From contig NZ_JBPKBH010000019.1 of the NCBI RefSeq assembly GCF_051388915.1, forward strand, positions 1 to 64,000: a stretch of 64,000 nucleotides of DNA, in the 5' to 3' direction. Positions 54,156-63,237 of the stretch are shown piece after piece. Every line of letters begins with the position of its first letter. Position 1 is the stretch's first letter. The position numbers were made by a program, and so were the translations under genes. This DNA comes from Yinghuangia sp051388915. GTDB taxonomy: Bacteria; Actinomycetota; Actinomycetes; Streptomycetales; Streptomycetaceae. The notes beneath the pieces were generated by a model, which worked only from the letters and a program-made list of their open reading frames with translations, had not been told where the DNA came from and did no database searches.

Positions 54156-55409
54156 TCAGCTGTCCGTGCCCAGGGCGCCTGAGGCGCGCAGTCGTGCGAT
54201 TTCGCCTGCGTTCAGGCCGAGTTCGTCCCTGAGGATCTCGTCGGTGTGCTCACCGAGCCACGGCACCCGGGTAGCGGCGGCCTCGGCCAGCTTGGACAAC
54301 TTCACCGGGTTGCCGGGCGACAGGATCGGCTCGGGTACGCCGTCCGTGCGCTCCATCGCCACAACCATGTTGCGGTTCCTGACATGCTCGTCCTCGATGA
54401 CGTCACCCGCGTTGAAGACCGGGCCGGACGCCACACCCACCGCACTCAGCGCGGCGCACGCTTCGAGACGGGTCTTGTCGGCCGCCCACGCCTCGATCCC
54501 GGGCCGGATCACGCCCTCAAGTTGGTTGAACCAGTCTTGGGGACCGGCGAGCCGCGGGTCGTCGACCCACTCCGGGTGGCCCACCAGGTTGGCCAGGGCG
54601 ACAAACATGTGCGGGCGGCCGCACTGCACGATGATGTGCCCGTCCCGGGCCGCGAACGTGTGATTGATCAGTGGCGCCGTGCCGCCGTCCTTGAGGCCCA
54701 TGGACCAGTAGCTGATGCCGGCGTCGTTGAGGGCGATCATCGCATCGAACATCGCGATGTCGACGTACTGTCCTTCCCCTGTGCGGTCCCGGTGCCGCAG
54801 TGCGGCCAGCACACCGATGGTCGCGAACAACGCCGACCCCGTGTCACCCAGCGCGCCCAGTGGCGAGACCACGGGCGCCTGACCGGGGCTGCGCTTGAAC
54901 TCGTACAGCCCGGCCATGCCTTCGACGATCGGGGCGTACGCAGGCCAGCCGGCGTAGGGGGTTTCGGTCGTGTTGCCGAACCCGGAGACCGACAGGTACA
55001 CCGCCCTGGGGTTGATCTGTGCGACCTCCGCGTAGCCCAGGCCCAGGCGTCCGGCCACGCCCGCCTTGAAGTTCTCGCAGACGACGTCGGCCTTGTCGAC
55101 CAGGCGGCGCACGAGCGCCAGCCCTTCCGGGTTCTTCAGGTCCACGGTGATGCTGCGCTTGCCCATGTTGTTGCGTAGGAACGTCACACCGACCCTGCGC
55201 CCTCGCGGGTCGTTCATCGAGGGCAGGGAGCCTCGGCCGGAGTCGCCTCCCCCTGGTGCCTCGACCTTGATCACCTCCGCGCCCAGCCGGGCGAGCATCT
55301 GCGTTGCGTACGGCAGGGCCTGCATTTGTTCGATGGCCAGGACCCGGATCCCGTCCAGCGGCCTGCCGTACGGCGGCGGCTCGGCTCCTGCCGCCTGGCC
55401 CGCGGTCAC
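54156..55409 (-). CDS. CaiB/BaiF (family III) CoA transferase
   Basis: This 417-residue enzyme moves CoA between carboxylic acids. The family features are RVLAIEQMQALPYATQMLARLGAEVIKVE near the N-terminus, split as a nucleotide-like fold, then NNMGKRSITVDLKNPEG, VVCENFKAGVAGRLGLGY and AALRHRDRTGEGQYVDIAMFDA. It begins with GTG at 55409. Such enzymes activate an acid at the start of a degradation pathway. It is divergent from the second solute-binding protein gene, with the AT-rich motif at 55572 between them. Confidence 0.9.
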   Translation of the reverse strand: MTAGQAAGAEPPPYGRPLDGIRVLAIEQMQALPYATQMLARLGAEVIKVEAPGGGDSGRGSLPSMNDPRGRRVGVTFLRNNMGKRSITVDLKNPEGLALVRRLVDKADVVCENFKAGVAGRLGLGYAEVAQINPRAVYLSVSGFGNTTETPYAGWPAYAPIVEGMAGLYEFKRSPGQAPVVSPLGALGDTGSALFATIGVLAALRHRDRTGEGQYVDIAMFDAMIALNDAGISYWSMGLKDGGTAPLINHTFAARDGHIIVQCGRPHMFVALANLVGHPEWVDDPRLAGPQDWFNQLEGVIRPGIEAWAADKTRLEACAALSAVGVASGPVFNAGDVIEDEHVRNRNMVVAMERTDGVPEPILSPGNPVKLSKLAEAAATRVPWLGEHTDEILRDELGLNAGEIARLRASGALGTDS

Positions 55410-55571
55410 GGCGTCTCCCCCTGTGCCGTGGCGGCGTGCGAACCGTCCGCCGTGACGATGTCGTCGCGCGATGTGCGTGTGCCGCCTCGCCCGCGCGTGC
55501 GTGTTGCCGCCATGTCTCTCCTGTGGAACGCGAAGTTGCCTGCTGGTAACAGCTTGCCCCTAAAAGCATAA

Positions 55572-55581
55572 TGAATACAAT
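55572..55581. promoter_or_regulatory. AT-rich TGAATACAAT motif in a divergent promoter
   Basis: AAAGCATAATGAATACAATTCC stands out as AT-rich in the 382-bp region between the CoA transferase and the solute-binding protein genes. It shares TGAATACA with the motif at 51831. Confidence 0.4.
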
Positions 55582-55791
55582 TCCGCGTTACCGGCCTCCA
55601 CCACCTTGCCAGGGGCCGGAGATGCCCACCCGTCATCCTCGGGCGGTCCGCTGCACGCCGACTTCGCGTCCCGGCCGCCGTTCCCGGTGGAGCAACGGAC
55701 CGCACGGCGTCCCGCCCGCACGCTCGTACGCAAGCGAACGTCCGTCCACCGCAGGGGCACCGACCTGCCTGGCAGATGAGGAATCACCCTC

Positions 55792-57420
55792 ATGTCGATC
55801 CGAGGCACTCTCCAACTACGCTCCAGACCGGCGGCGCACTCCCCCGCACGATGCCGCTCTTGGGTCGCGACGACCGTCGGCGTCGGGGCGCTGCTGCTCC
55901 AGACAGGCTGTTCCGGAAACAGCGGAGGCCCCGCCGAAGCCCCGTCCTTCGGTGCGGAGATCGCGCGTAGCGGCGGGTCGTTGAGCATCGCGCTGGTCGC
56001 GGACTCGCGTGGCCTGGACCCGTTCACCGCCTCGCTGTCCAGTGCCACCGACTACACGCGGATGAACGCGCTGTACGACCAACTCCTGTGGGCCGACCCC
56101 GGGGAGGGCGTCGTCCAGCCGAAGCTGGCCGAGACCTTCACATCGACCGACGGCGGCGCGACCTGGGTCCTGAGGATCAAGCCGAACGTGACGTTCTCGG
56201 ACGGCACCCCGTTCGACGCCGCGGCGGTCAAGTTCACCTGGGACCGGCACGCGGACCCGGCGACCCGCTCCCCCTATGCGTCCTCACTGCGCGGGGTGAC
56301 CACACAGGTCCAGGAACCGCTCGCGCTGAAGGTGACACTCGCGGAATCCAACAGTCGATTCGATCAGATCGTCGCGACGCAATTGGGCTACATCGTCTCG
56401 CCGACCGCGTACCGCGCGGACCCGCAGGGCTTCGCGCACAAGCCGGTCGGCGCGGGCCCGTTCACCCTCAAGGAATGGGTGCCGGGCGACCACCAGACGT
56501 ACATCCGCAACCCCGGCTATTGGCAGCACGGCAAACCCAAGCTCGACCAACTCACCGTCCGCGTGATGCCCGACCAGGAGCAGGCCTTCGCGGCCGTCGA
56601 CAACGGAACCCTCGATCTGGTGGTGACGGTCGACGACATGGGCGGCGCGACGGCCGCGGACGCGGGATTCGACGTACGGAGCCTGGTGACCAACGGTTCG
56701 TCCGGAGTGCATTTCAACGCGGCCCGGCCGCCGTTCGACGACTCACGTGCCCGGAAGGCACTGTCCCTGGCCGTCTCGCGCGAGGATTTCAACAAAGCCG
56801 TCTACGGCGGCGACGCGAACCCGGCCGACGGCTTGTTCTCGGAGAAGTCCCCGTTCATCGACCACGGCGCGGTCCCGAAGATGGACTCCGACGTCGACAA
56901 GGCGCGGGCGCTCGCGCGCGAACTCGCGTCCGAAGGAACGCCGATCTCGTTCACGCTGCTGCTGCCCCGGAGTCCGCTGAGCGAAAAGATCGGCGACTAC
57001 CTCACCGCGAAGTGGACCAAACTGCCGGGTGTCAAGGTCCGGGTTGAGATGGTCGAGCTTGCCACCCTGGGACAACGCGTGCAGCTCGGCCGGGACTTCC
57101 AGGCGGTCTACTACGGCATGCCCAGTCCGGCCGGCGAGCCGGTCTTCTGGAATTCGCTGTTCAGCGGCTCGCCGACCAACTACCTCGCGTACTCCTCGCC
57201 GGCGGCGGACGCCGCCCTCCGCGGCAGCCGCAATGCCTTGACCCCCGAGGACCTCAAGTCCGCCTACACGAAACTGGCGCAGGCCTATGCGGAGGACGTG
57301 CCGGTGATGCCGCTCGTCGACCAGGTCACCTACGCCTACGCCAAACCGGGGCGCCTCGCCGGATTCCGCTTCACCGATGCTGGAAGCATCTGGCTGGAGT
57401 ACCTCGGGATGGCCGACTGA
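55792..57420 (+). CDS. Family 5 extracellular solute-binding lipoprotein, second copy
   Basis: This 542-residue protein is a paralogue of the one at 52105. It has a lipobox in LLLQTGCSGN and SBP_bac_5 segments: RGLDPFTASLSSATDYTRM, then YDQLLWADPGEGVVQPKLAE, WVLRIKPNVTFSDGTPFDAA and KPVGAGPFTLKEW. It starts at ATG 55792. No ABC permease follows. The two copies have diverged, so they may bind different forms of the substrate, or one may be specific for the cluster's substrate and the other a scavenger. Confidence 0.88.
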   Translation: MSIRGTLQLRSRPAAHSPARCRSWVATTVGVGALLLQTGCSGNSGGPAEAPSFGAEIARSGGSLSIALVADSRGLDPFTASLSSATDYTRMNALYDQLLWADPGEGVVQPKLAETFTSTDGGATWVLRIKPNVTFSDGTPFDAAAVKFTWDRHADPATRSPYASSLRGVTTQVQEPLALKVTLAESNSRFDQIVATQLGYIVSPTAYRADPQGFAHKPVGAGPFTLKEWVPGDHQTYIRNPGYWQHGKPKLDQLTVRVMPDQEQAFAAVDNGTLDLVVTVDDMGGATAADAGFDVRSLVTNGSSGVHFNAARPPFDDSRARKALSLAVSREDFNKAVYGGDANPADGLFSEKSPFIDHGAVPKMDSDVDKARALARELASEGTPISFTLLLPRSPLSEKIGDYLTAKWTKLPGVKVRVEMVELATLGQRVQLGRDFQAVYYGMPSPAGEPVFWNSLFSGSPTNYLAYSSPAADAALRGSRNALTPEDLKSAYTKLAQAYAEDVPVMPLVDQVTYAYAKPGRLAGFRFTDAGSIWLEYLGMAD

Positions 57421-57436
57421 AGCGCCCGCAAGAACT

Positions 57437-57452
57437 CATAGTACGTACTATG
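57437..57452. promoter_or_regulatory. 16-bp perfect palindrome CATAGTACGTACTATG
   Basis: This dyad lies 17 bp after the solute-binding protein stop and 162 bp upstream of the phosphatase gene. Its core TAGTA..TACTA matches the palindrome at 48372. It is very likely a regulator binding site. Confidence 0.65.
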
Positions 57453-57613
57453 TACGCTGGCATGCGGTTCGACTAACGTAAGAAGTGCAACGGTTCCCGC
57501 CGGGCGGTGGCGGCGGTGCGGTCAGCAGGTCCCCCCAGGGACGGTCTCGGGGCCAAGCCCGCGTCCCTGGCGGGGTGCCCTCCCCAAGGGCACGGCGAAG
57601 ACGGGAAGGTCCC

Positions 57614-59326
57614 ATGAACCACAACGGACACGACCGGCTTCGGCGCGATGTTGCGCTGATGCAGCAGGCTGCGGCACACATCGGAGCCCATCTCGACGTG
57701 CAGCGCACGGCCCAGGACATCGCCGACGTCCTGGTGCCGGCCTTGGGGGACCTGGCCACCGTCGACTTGGGCGAGATGGTCACCCTTGGTGATGAGCCGC
57801 CGCTCTCGGTCCAGCAAGGTGCACCCACGGCCGTGGTGCGTGCGGCTGTGTCTGGCGACCTTCCGCCGACGATGATCGGCATCGGCGCGCACCTGCCACA
57901 CATCCCTCGGATCCCGCCGGCCAGGCTCTTGAGGACGGGCGAAATCGTCTGTGTGCCCGAGCCGTACGAGACCCTGGCCGCCGTCACCGACGAGGAAACA
58001 GCCAAGTCGCTGGTCCCCCCGGGTGCCCGCCTGGCCCTCAGTGCGCCGCTGCACGCCCGCGGCATCACTCTCGGCGCGGTCACCGTGTTCCACGTCGACG
58101 CGGGACGCCGACGCGACGACAGTGACATCGACCTGCTGCGGGAAATCGTCTCGCGCGGCGCCTTGGCCATCGACAACGCCCGGCGCTTCACGCACGAGCG
58201 CCGGGTGGCCGAAACACTGCAACGGCAGTTGCTGCCACGCCGACACACCGAAACGGCGACCGCGGAGACCGCCGCGGGCTATGTGGCAGCCGGCATGGGC
58301 GCGGCCATCGGTGGCGACTGGTACGACGCCATCCCGCTGTCCTCAGGGCGCCTGGCGCTGGTCGTCGGTGACGTTTTCGGGCGAGGCCTGGCCGCGACAG
58401 CCACCATGGCGCGCCTTCGGACGGCGGTGCTGACGCTCGCGGATCTGGATCTGGCACCCGACGAACTACTCACCCACCTGGACGATCTCGTCCAGCGGCT
58501 CGCCGTCGAGGCCGGCACCACCTGGGACCGCGTGGGCGCCACGTGCCTGTACGCGATCTACGACCCGATCCTGGGAGACTGCTCGGTCGCCAGCGCCGGG
58601 CACCCGCCCCCCATCGCGATGACACCAGGCGGGAAGCCCACGTTCGTCGACATCAACCCGGGACCGCCGTTGGGGGTCGGGGGAATGCCCTTCGAAGTCA
58701 CCAGCCTGCCCCTGCCGCCCGGCACGGTCCTGGCGCTGTACACCGACGGCCTGACCGACCGGGGCTCGGCAAGCCCCGAGGGCGATCCCCAACGCATCGC
58801 CGACGAACTGCACGACGCCCTCACCGACGGACGCAGCCTGGAGGACGTCTGCGCCGTCATGCTGGCGGGCCTCCAGGCGGGGGAAGGCGGGGACGACGCC
58901 ACGCTGCTGCTGGCCAAGACCCGCGGCATCGTCCCCGAGAACACCGCGACGTGGGCCTTCCCCGCGGATCCCCAGGTCGTCGGCGCGGCCCGCGAGGCGG
59001 TCTCGACACAACTTGAGCGCTGGGGGCTGGACGAGTTGGCCTTCATGACCGAACTGGTCATCAGCGAACTCGTGACGAACTCACTGCGGTACGCCTCAGG
59101 GCCTATCGGCGTGCGCCTGATCCGCGACCAGGTGCTCATCTGCGAAGTCACCGACCCGAGCAACACCCAGCCGCGTCTGCGCCGGGCCAAGTGGACCGAC
59201 GAAGGAGGCCGCGGCCTGTTCCTGGTCGCCCAGGTGACGGACCGATGGGGATGCCGGTACGGCCAGCAGGGCAAGACGATATGGACCGAGCAGGCGCTCC
59301 CCGGTGCTGTCCCCCAACTGGCCTGA
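57614..59326 (+). CDS. GAF/SpoIIE (PP2C-type) phosphatase with HATPase domain
   Basis: This 570-residue signalling protein has an N-terminal GAF-type sensor (residues 15-185). A linker with ERRVAETLQRQLLPR leads to the SpoIIE/PP2C domain: IGGDWYDAIPLSSG, LVVGDVFGRGLAATATM and AGHPPPIAM with TDGLTD and GDDATLLL, all metal-binding motifs of the family. The C-terminal 130 residues are an HATPase_c_2 kinase-like domain (ELVISELVTNSLRYA, then DEGGRGLFLV). Such proteins control anti-sigma switches. It starts at ATG 57614 behind GGGAAGG, downstream of the palindrome at 57437. Confidence 0.88.
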   Translation: MNHNGHDRLRRDVALMQQAAAHIGAHLDVQRTAQDIADVLVPALGDLATVDLGEMVTLGDEPPLSVQQGAPTAVVRAAVSGDLPPTMIGIGAHLPHIPRIPPARLLRTGEIVCVPEPYETLAAVTDEETAKSLVPPGARLALSAPLHARGITLGAVTVFHVDAGRRRDDSDIDLLREIVSRGALAIDNARRFTHERRVAETLQRQLLPRRHTETATAETAAGYVAAGMGAAIGGDWYDAIPLSSGRLALVVGDVFGRGLAATATMARLRTAVLTLADLDLAPDELLTHLDDLVQRLAVEAGTTWDRVGATCLYAIYDPILGDCSVASAGHPPPIAMTPGGKPTFVDINPGPPLGVGGMPFEVTSLPLPPGTVLALYTDGLTDRGSASPEGDPQRIADELHDALTDGRSLEDVCAVMLAGLQAGEGGDDATLLLAKTRGIVPENTATWAFPADPQVVGAAREAVSTQLERWGLDELAFMTELVISELVTNSLRYASGPIGVRLIRDQVLICEVTDPSNTQPRLRRAKWTDEGGRGLFLVAQVTDRWGCRYGQQGKTIWTEQALPGAVPQLA

Positions 59327-59374
59327 CGCCACGGGGGCGGCAGGAGGTCGAGCACCCTTGCCGATAGTTTGTAG

Positions 59375-59386
59375 AATGTATACGTT
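59375..59386. promoter_or_regulatory. AT-rich AATGTATACGTT motif
   Basis: This lies about 75 bp upstream of the ThDP-like gene. TGTATAC is a near-complete dyad, and the sequence shares AATGTAT with the motif at 47053. Confidence 0.4.
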
Positions 59387-59457
59387 TTATGTGGCTGCTC
59401 GGATGCCGCCGCTTTCAGGGGACCCCGTCATCTGCGCGCGCCCGCGCGCCCCAAGGG

Positions 59458-60768
59458 ATGGAACCACGCGTGAGCCCACCTACCCTCGGAGCCCTGCTCG
59501 GAGCCGCCCTGCTGCGTCTGGGAGCGCCCGCCGTGTACGGGGACCCGCTCGCGGGCGTACGCACGGCCACCGTCAAGGACCCGGCGCTGGCACGCCTCAT
59601 GGCGTTCGCCGACGCTCGCGCGCACGCCAGAACATCGTGGGTGCACAGCGGCGGGCGCCTGATCGCGGTCGACTCGTCCGGTCGGTCGCTACGACTCCCT
59701 CACCGTGCAACGGACGCGGACTCACTCGTCGCCTCCGTGGAGATGGCGGTCGTGGGTGGCGGTGAAGTGGCACTGCACTTGGACCTCAGGTCGCCCGCTC
59801 CGGCGGGCGCCTTCATCGGCAGCACAACGTCCGCGGAATCCCCGCCGCAGGCCCGCCAGTTCGCCCGCCGCCTGACTGCGGCGCACAGGCCGATCGTGCT
59901 TGCCGGACACGGCGTACTCGCCGCCCGCACCGTACCTGCGCTGCGTGCCATCGCGGCGGCGGGACGGGTCGGCGTGCTCAACACGTGGTCGGCGAAGGGC
60001 GTGCTGCCCTGGGAAAGTCCCTACCACCTGGGCACGTTCGGTCTCCAGGAACGCGATCTCGCGCTGGCGAACCTGCCCGGATACGACTTGATCATCCAGA
60101 CCGGCCTGGTCGTCGGCGAGCTGCCCGGCGACCCGCTGCGGGGCCTGCCGTCGGTGACCGTCCCGGCCGCGCTGCTGCCCGCCCTCGCCGACCAGTTGCA
60201 GCCGCGTGTCGGCCCCGCCACCACGAGTTCGGACCTGCGGAACCGCCTGGCCGCCGTCGTCCAGAGCTCGTGGGACAGTCGGCGAACGCCTCTCCCACCC
60301 GCGGTCCTGACCCGGCAGTACTCGGACCTGCTCGGAGACCGCGGCCTCGTCACCGCCGACGCCGGCACACCCGGATTCTTCGTCGGTCGGACCTTCCCGA
60401 CGCTGCGCCCGGGATCAGTGGTCCTCCCCCCGGCCGGGGTGGCCGCGCCGGCGGGTTTCGCGGTGGCGGCGGCGCTGGCACGCCTGCGCACCGCACCGGC
60501 GTCGCCCGTCCTCGCCGTGATCCATGCCCGCTCGGTGGAACGCGTGGATGCCGCGACCGCTGAAGTGCTGGGCCTTGCCGCCGAATGGCGGCTTCGCGTG
60601 CCGGTCGCCTGCTGGTCTCCCGAGGGGCCGGGTCTGTCGGCCCAAGCGCACCTTGAGGAAGTGGTGGGCGCGGTCCACGGGACCGGGCCGTCATCGTATT
60701 CGGTGGGCTACGACCGCTGCCAAGAACGTGAACTGGAAGCCGTGGCAGGGCCGATCACCGCTTGGTGA
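59458..60768 (+). CDS. ThDP-enzyme-like protein lacking the cofactor motif
   Basis: This 436-residue protein resembles acetolactate-synthase-type ThDP enzymes in outline. A PYR-like start (LGAALLRLGAPAVYGDPLAG) is followed by a central domain (RPIVLAGHGVLAARTVPALR) and a PP-like end (AAPAGFAVAAALARL). The GDG...N motif that holds ThDP and Mg is missing: where GDG should be, it reads LAVIHARSVERVD. It is also about 100 residues shorter than usual, and the catalytic Glu of the PYR domain is not evident. It is therefore probably non-catalytic or works differently. I use ATG 59458; an in-frame start at 59389 is less likely. Confidence 0.6.
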   Translation: MEPRVSPPTLGALLGAALLRLGAPAVYGDPLAGVRTATVKDPALARLMAFADARAHARTSWVHSGGRLIAVDSSGRSLRLPHRATDADSLVASVEMAVVGGGEVALHLDLRSPAPAGAFIGSTTSAESPPQARQFARRLTAAHRPIVLAGHGVLAARTVPALRAIAAAGRVGVLNTWSAKGVLPWESPYHLGTFGLQERDLALANLPGYDLIIQTGLVVGELPGDPLRGLPSVTVPAALLPALADQLQPRVGPATTSSDLRNRLAAVVQSSWDSRRTPLPPAVLTRQYSDLLGDRGLVTADAGTPGFFVGRTFPTLRPGSVVLPPAGVAAPAGFAVAAALARLRTAPASPVLAVIHARSVERVDAATAEVLGLAAEWRLRVPVACWSPEGPGLSAQAHLEEVVGAVHGTGPSSYSVGYDRCQERELEAVAGPITAW

Positions 60769-60844
60769 GCCGAAGAAGACGGCGCCGCCAGGGAGTTCAC
60801 GCTACCCGGCGGCGCCGCGACATGGCGGTGCACAAGTCCCTGCC

Positions 60845-62074
60845 TCAGGTCAGGGGCAGCCCGAACACCCGGATGGCGTTGCCGCGTGCGATCTTGTGGA
60901 TGCTCTCGGCGTCGAGGTGGCCGAACTGCTCTTCGGCGGCCTTGACCGAGTGCGGCCACGTGCCGTCCTGGTGGGGGTAGTCGGTCTCGAACATGACATT
61001 GTCCACACCGATGCGGTGGAGCATCTCGGTGCCGACGGAGTCCTTGAAGAAGCACGAGTACATCTGGCGCCGGTAGTACGTGGACGGGGGTTCGGGGCAG
61101 GCCGCTTGCGCGTTGCTCCACCCGCGGTGGGTCTCCCACACGTCGTCGATGCGTTCGAGCAGGTAGGGAATCCACCCGATCTGCGCCTCCGCGTACAGCA
61201 GCTTCAACTCGGGAAAGCGGTGCGGGACACCGGAGAACAGCATGTCGGCCATGCTGGCGACCGAGTTGCCGAAGATGATCGTTGCTGCCACCGCGTCCGG
61301 GGAGTCGGGAGACGCCTGCGGCGTCTTGGTCCCGGAACCGATGTGCATGCACAGCACCGTCCCCGTCTCCGCGCATGCCGCGAAGAACGGGTCCCAGTAC
61401 CCGGAATGGATGCTCGGGAGGCCGAGGTAGGACGGCAGTTCGGAGAAGGCGACGGCGCGGACGCCGCGTGCCGCGTTGCGACGCACCTCAGCGGCGGCCA
61501 GCTCGGCGTCCCACAGCGGCACGATGCACAGCGGAATCAGGCGTCCACTGCCGGCGCCGCACCACTCCTCGACCATCCAGTCGTTGTACGCCTTCACGCA
61601 CAGCAGGGCGAGCTCGCGGTCCTTGCCCCACAGGAAGATCTGGCCGCAGAACCGCGGGTAGTTGGGGTAGCACAGCTGCGCTTCGACGCCGTTGAGGTCC
61701 ATGTCGGCCACGCGCGCGGCGGGTTGCCAGCATCCGGGCCGCATTTCGTCGTACGTGACGCCGTCCATGGTGATCTCGTCGGCCGGGTAGCCTGCCGCCG
61801 CGATGAGCCTCTTGACGGAGTACCGGTGCTCCTCGTAGAACCACCAGGCCACATCGGGCCCTTCGGTACCCGGCTCTTCGACGTAGCCGCCGCCGACGAG
61901 CTTGGGTTGCCCGCCCGGCAGGTGCAGCACTCGGGGTCCGACGTCGCGGTAGCGCTGCGGGAGCCGGGAGGACCACACGTCGGGGGGCTCGACGACGTGT
62001 GCGTCGACGTCGATCAGGAGGGGTATCCGCGACCGCGCGGACGCGTCGGGCTCGGGCTTCTGGGGGCTGGGCAT
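60845..62074 (-). CDS. Amidohydrolase-family protein (decarboxylase/hydrolase type)
   Basis: This 409-residue metal-dependent enzyme shows the amidohydrolase layout. It has LLIDVDAHVVEPPDVW (D-x-H metal site) near the start, VLCMHIGSGT (His) in the middle, then LKLLYAEAQIGWIPYLLERID and FETDYPHQDGTWP (active Asp) near the end. Members of this branch in actinomycetes act on ring-derived acids in aromatic or steroid breakdown. It starts at ATG 62074 behind AAGGGA, downstream of the LLM gene, and ends a three-gene unit with thiolase and LLM genes. Confidence 0.88.
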   Translation of the reverse strand: MPSPQKPEPDASARSRIPLLIDVDAHVVEPPDVWSSRLPQRYRDVGPRVLHLPGGQPKLVGGGYVEEPGTEGPDVAWWFYEEHRYSVKRLIAAAGYPADEITMDGVTYDEMRPGCWQPAARVADMDLNGVEAQLCYPNYPRFCGQIFLWGKDRELALLCVKAYNDWMVEEWCGAGSGRLIPLCIVPLWDAELAAAEVRRNAARGVRAVAFSELPSYLGLPSIHSGYWDPFFAACAETGTVLCMHIGSGTKTPQASPDSPDAVAATIIFGNSVASMADMLFSGVPHRFPELKLLYAEAQIGWIPYLLERIDDVWETHRGWSNAQAACPEPPSTYYRRQMYSCFFKDSVGTEMLHRIGVDNVMFETDYPHQDGTWPHSVKAAEEQFGHLDAESIHKIARGNAIRVFGLPLT

Positions 62075-62156
62075 GCTGGTTCCCTTCGTGTCGTGTCGTG
62101 TCGGTCCCGGCCCTACCGGTCGGCCCGAACGGTGCGGCCGCCCCCTGATGGGGGAT

Positions 62157-63188
62157 TCACCGCGTCGCGGCTCGCACCAACGCAACCGAGGCCAGGGGGT
62201 CCGGACCTGCCGGGACGACGTTGAGCATCGTCACGCCGGCCTCGTGGTACGCCGCGATCCGTTGCAGAACGTGGTCGGCCGGGCCCACGAGATGAATGTG
62301 ATCGATCAGTTCGTCCGGAACCGCAGCTTCCGCGGCGGAGCGGCGGCCGGACAGATAGAGGTCCTGGATGCGCTCCGCCTCGGCCTCGAATCCGTAGCGG
62401 CGCACCAGCGCGTTGTAGAAGTTCTTGCCTTTCGCTCCCATGCCGCCGACGTACAGCGCCGTCATCGGGCGGGCAAGGTCGCGCATCGCCGCGCGGTCCT
62501 CCCCGATCGCCAGGATGCCGCCGGCCACCAGCTGGAGCGGTTCCAGGTCGGGCGACCTGCGCCTCTGGCCGTCGGCAAGGGCGTCCCCCCAGATCTCCTT
62601 GGCCTTCTCGGGGTAGTACAGGTACGGCAGCCAGCCGTCGGCGACCTCGGCGGCAAGTGCCACGTTGCGCTCCCCGAGCGCCGCGAGATACACCGGGATG
62701 CGTTCACGGACCGGCCGCGTGAGCATCTTGAGGGGTTTGCCCAGTCCCGTGCCCCTCTCCGACGCCAGAGGCAACTGGTAGACGCCGCCGTGGTGTTCGA
62801 CGGTGTCCCGGCGCCATGCGGTGCGGCAGATGTCGACGACCTCGCGGGTCCGCGCGACCGGTCGGTCGTAGGGGACGCCGTGCCATCCTTCGACGACCTG
62901 GGGACCGGACGCCCCCAGTCCGAGGATCGCCCGCCCGCCGGAGACCGCATCGAGGCCGGCCGCGGTCTGGGCGATCAGCGCCGGGGTGCGCGAATAGACG
63001 TTGAGGACGCCGGTGCCCACGAGGACACGCTCGGTGGACGCCGCAAGGGCGCCGAGCAGAGTCGGCGAGTCGAAACCGTAGGCCTCGGCAATCCAGACGG
63101 CGTCGAGCCCCTGTTTTTCGAGCTCGACTGCCTGGGCGATGGTCGCGCGCGGGTCGTCCGCATAGCGCAGCGCGGTGCTCAGCTGCAT
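62157..63188 (-). CDS. LLM-class F420-dependent oxidoreductase
   Basis: This 343-residue luciferase-like protein has the TIM-barrel features ELEKQGLDAVWIAEAYGFDS, VGTGVLNVYSRTP, GGRAILGLGASGPQVVEGWHG and PVYLAALGERN. Members in actinomycetes use F420, and this is likely here. They reduce or oxidise carbonyl or hydroxyl groups. The start is ATG 63188 behind GGGGAAG. It sits between the thiolase and amidohydrolase genes on the same strand, so it probably works in the same pathway. Confidence 0.88.
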   Translation of the reverse strand: MQLSTALRYADDPRATIAQAVELEKQGLDAVWIAEAYGFDSPTLLGALAASTERVLVGTGVLNVYSRTPALIAQTAAGLDAVSGGRAILGLGASGPQVVEGWHGVPYDRPVARTREVVDICRTAWRRDTVEHHGGVYQLPLASERGTGLGKPLKMLTRPVRERIPVYLAALGERNVALAAEVADGWLPYLYYPEKAKEIWGDALADGQRRRSPDLEPLQLVAGGILAIGEDRAAMRDLARPMTALYVGGMGAKGKNFYNALVRRYGFEAEAERIQDLYLSGRRSAAEAAVPDELIDHIHLVGPADHVLQRIAAYHEAGVTMLNVVPAGPDPLASVALVRAATR

Positions 63189-63237
63189 GGAAGGTCTTCC
63201 CCTTTGTCGCGGGTGACGGTCGGAGAGCGTGGAGCGG

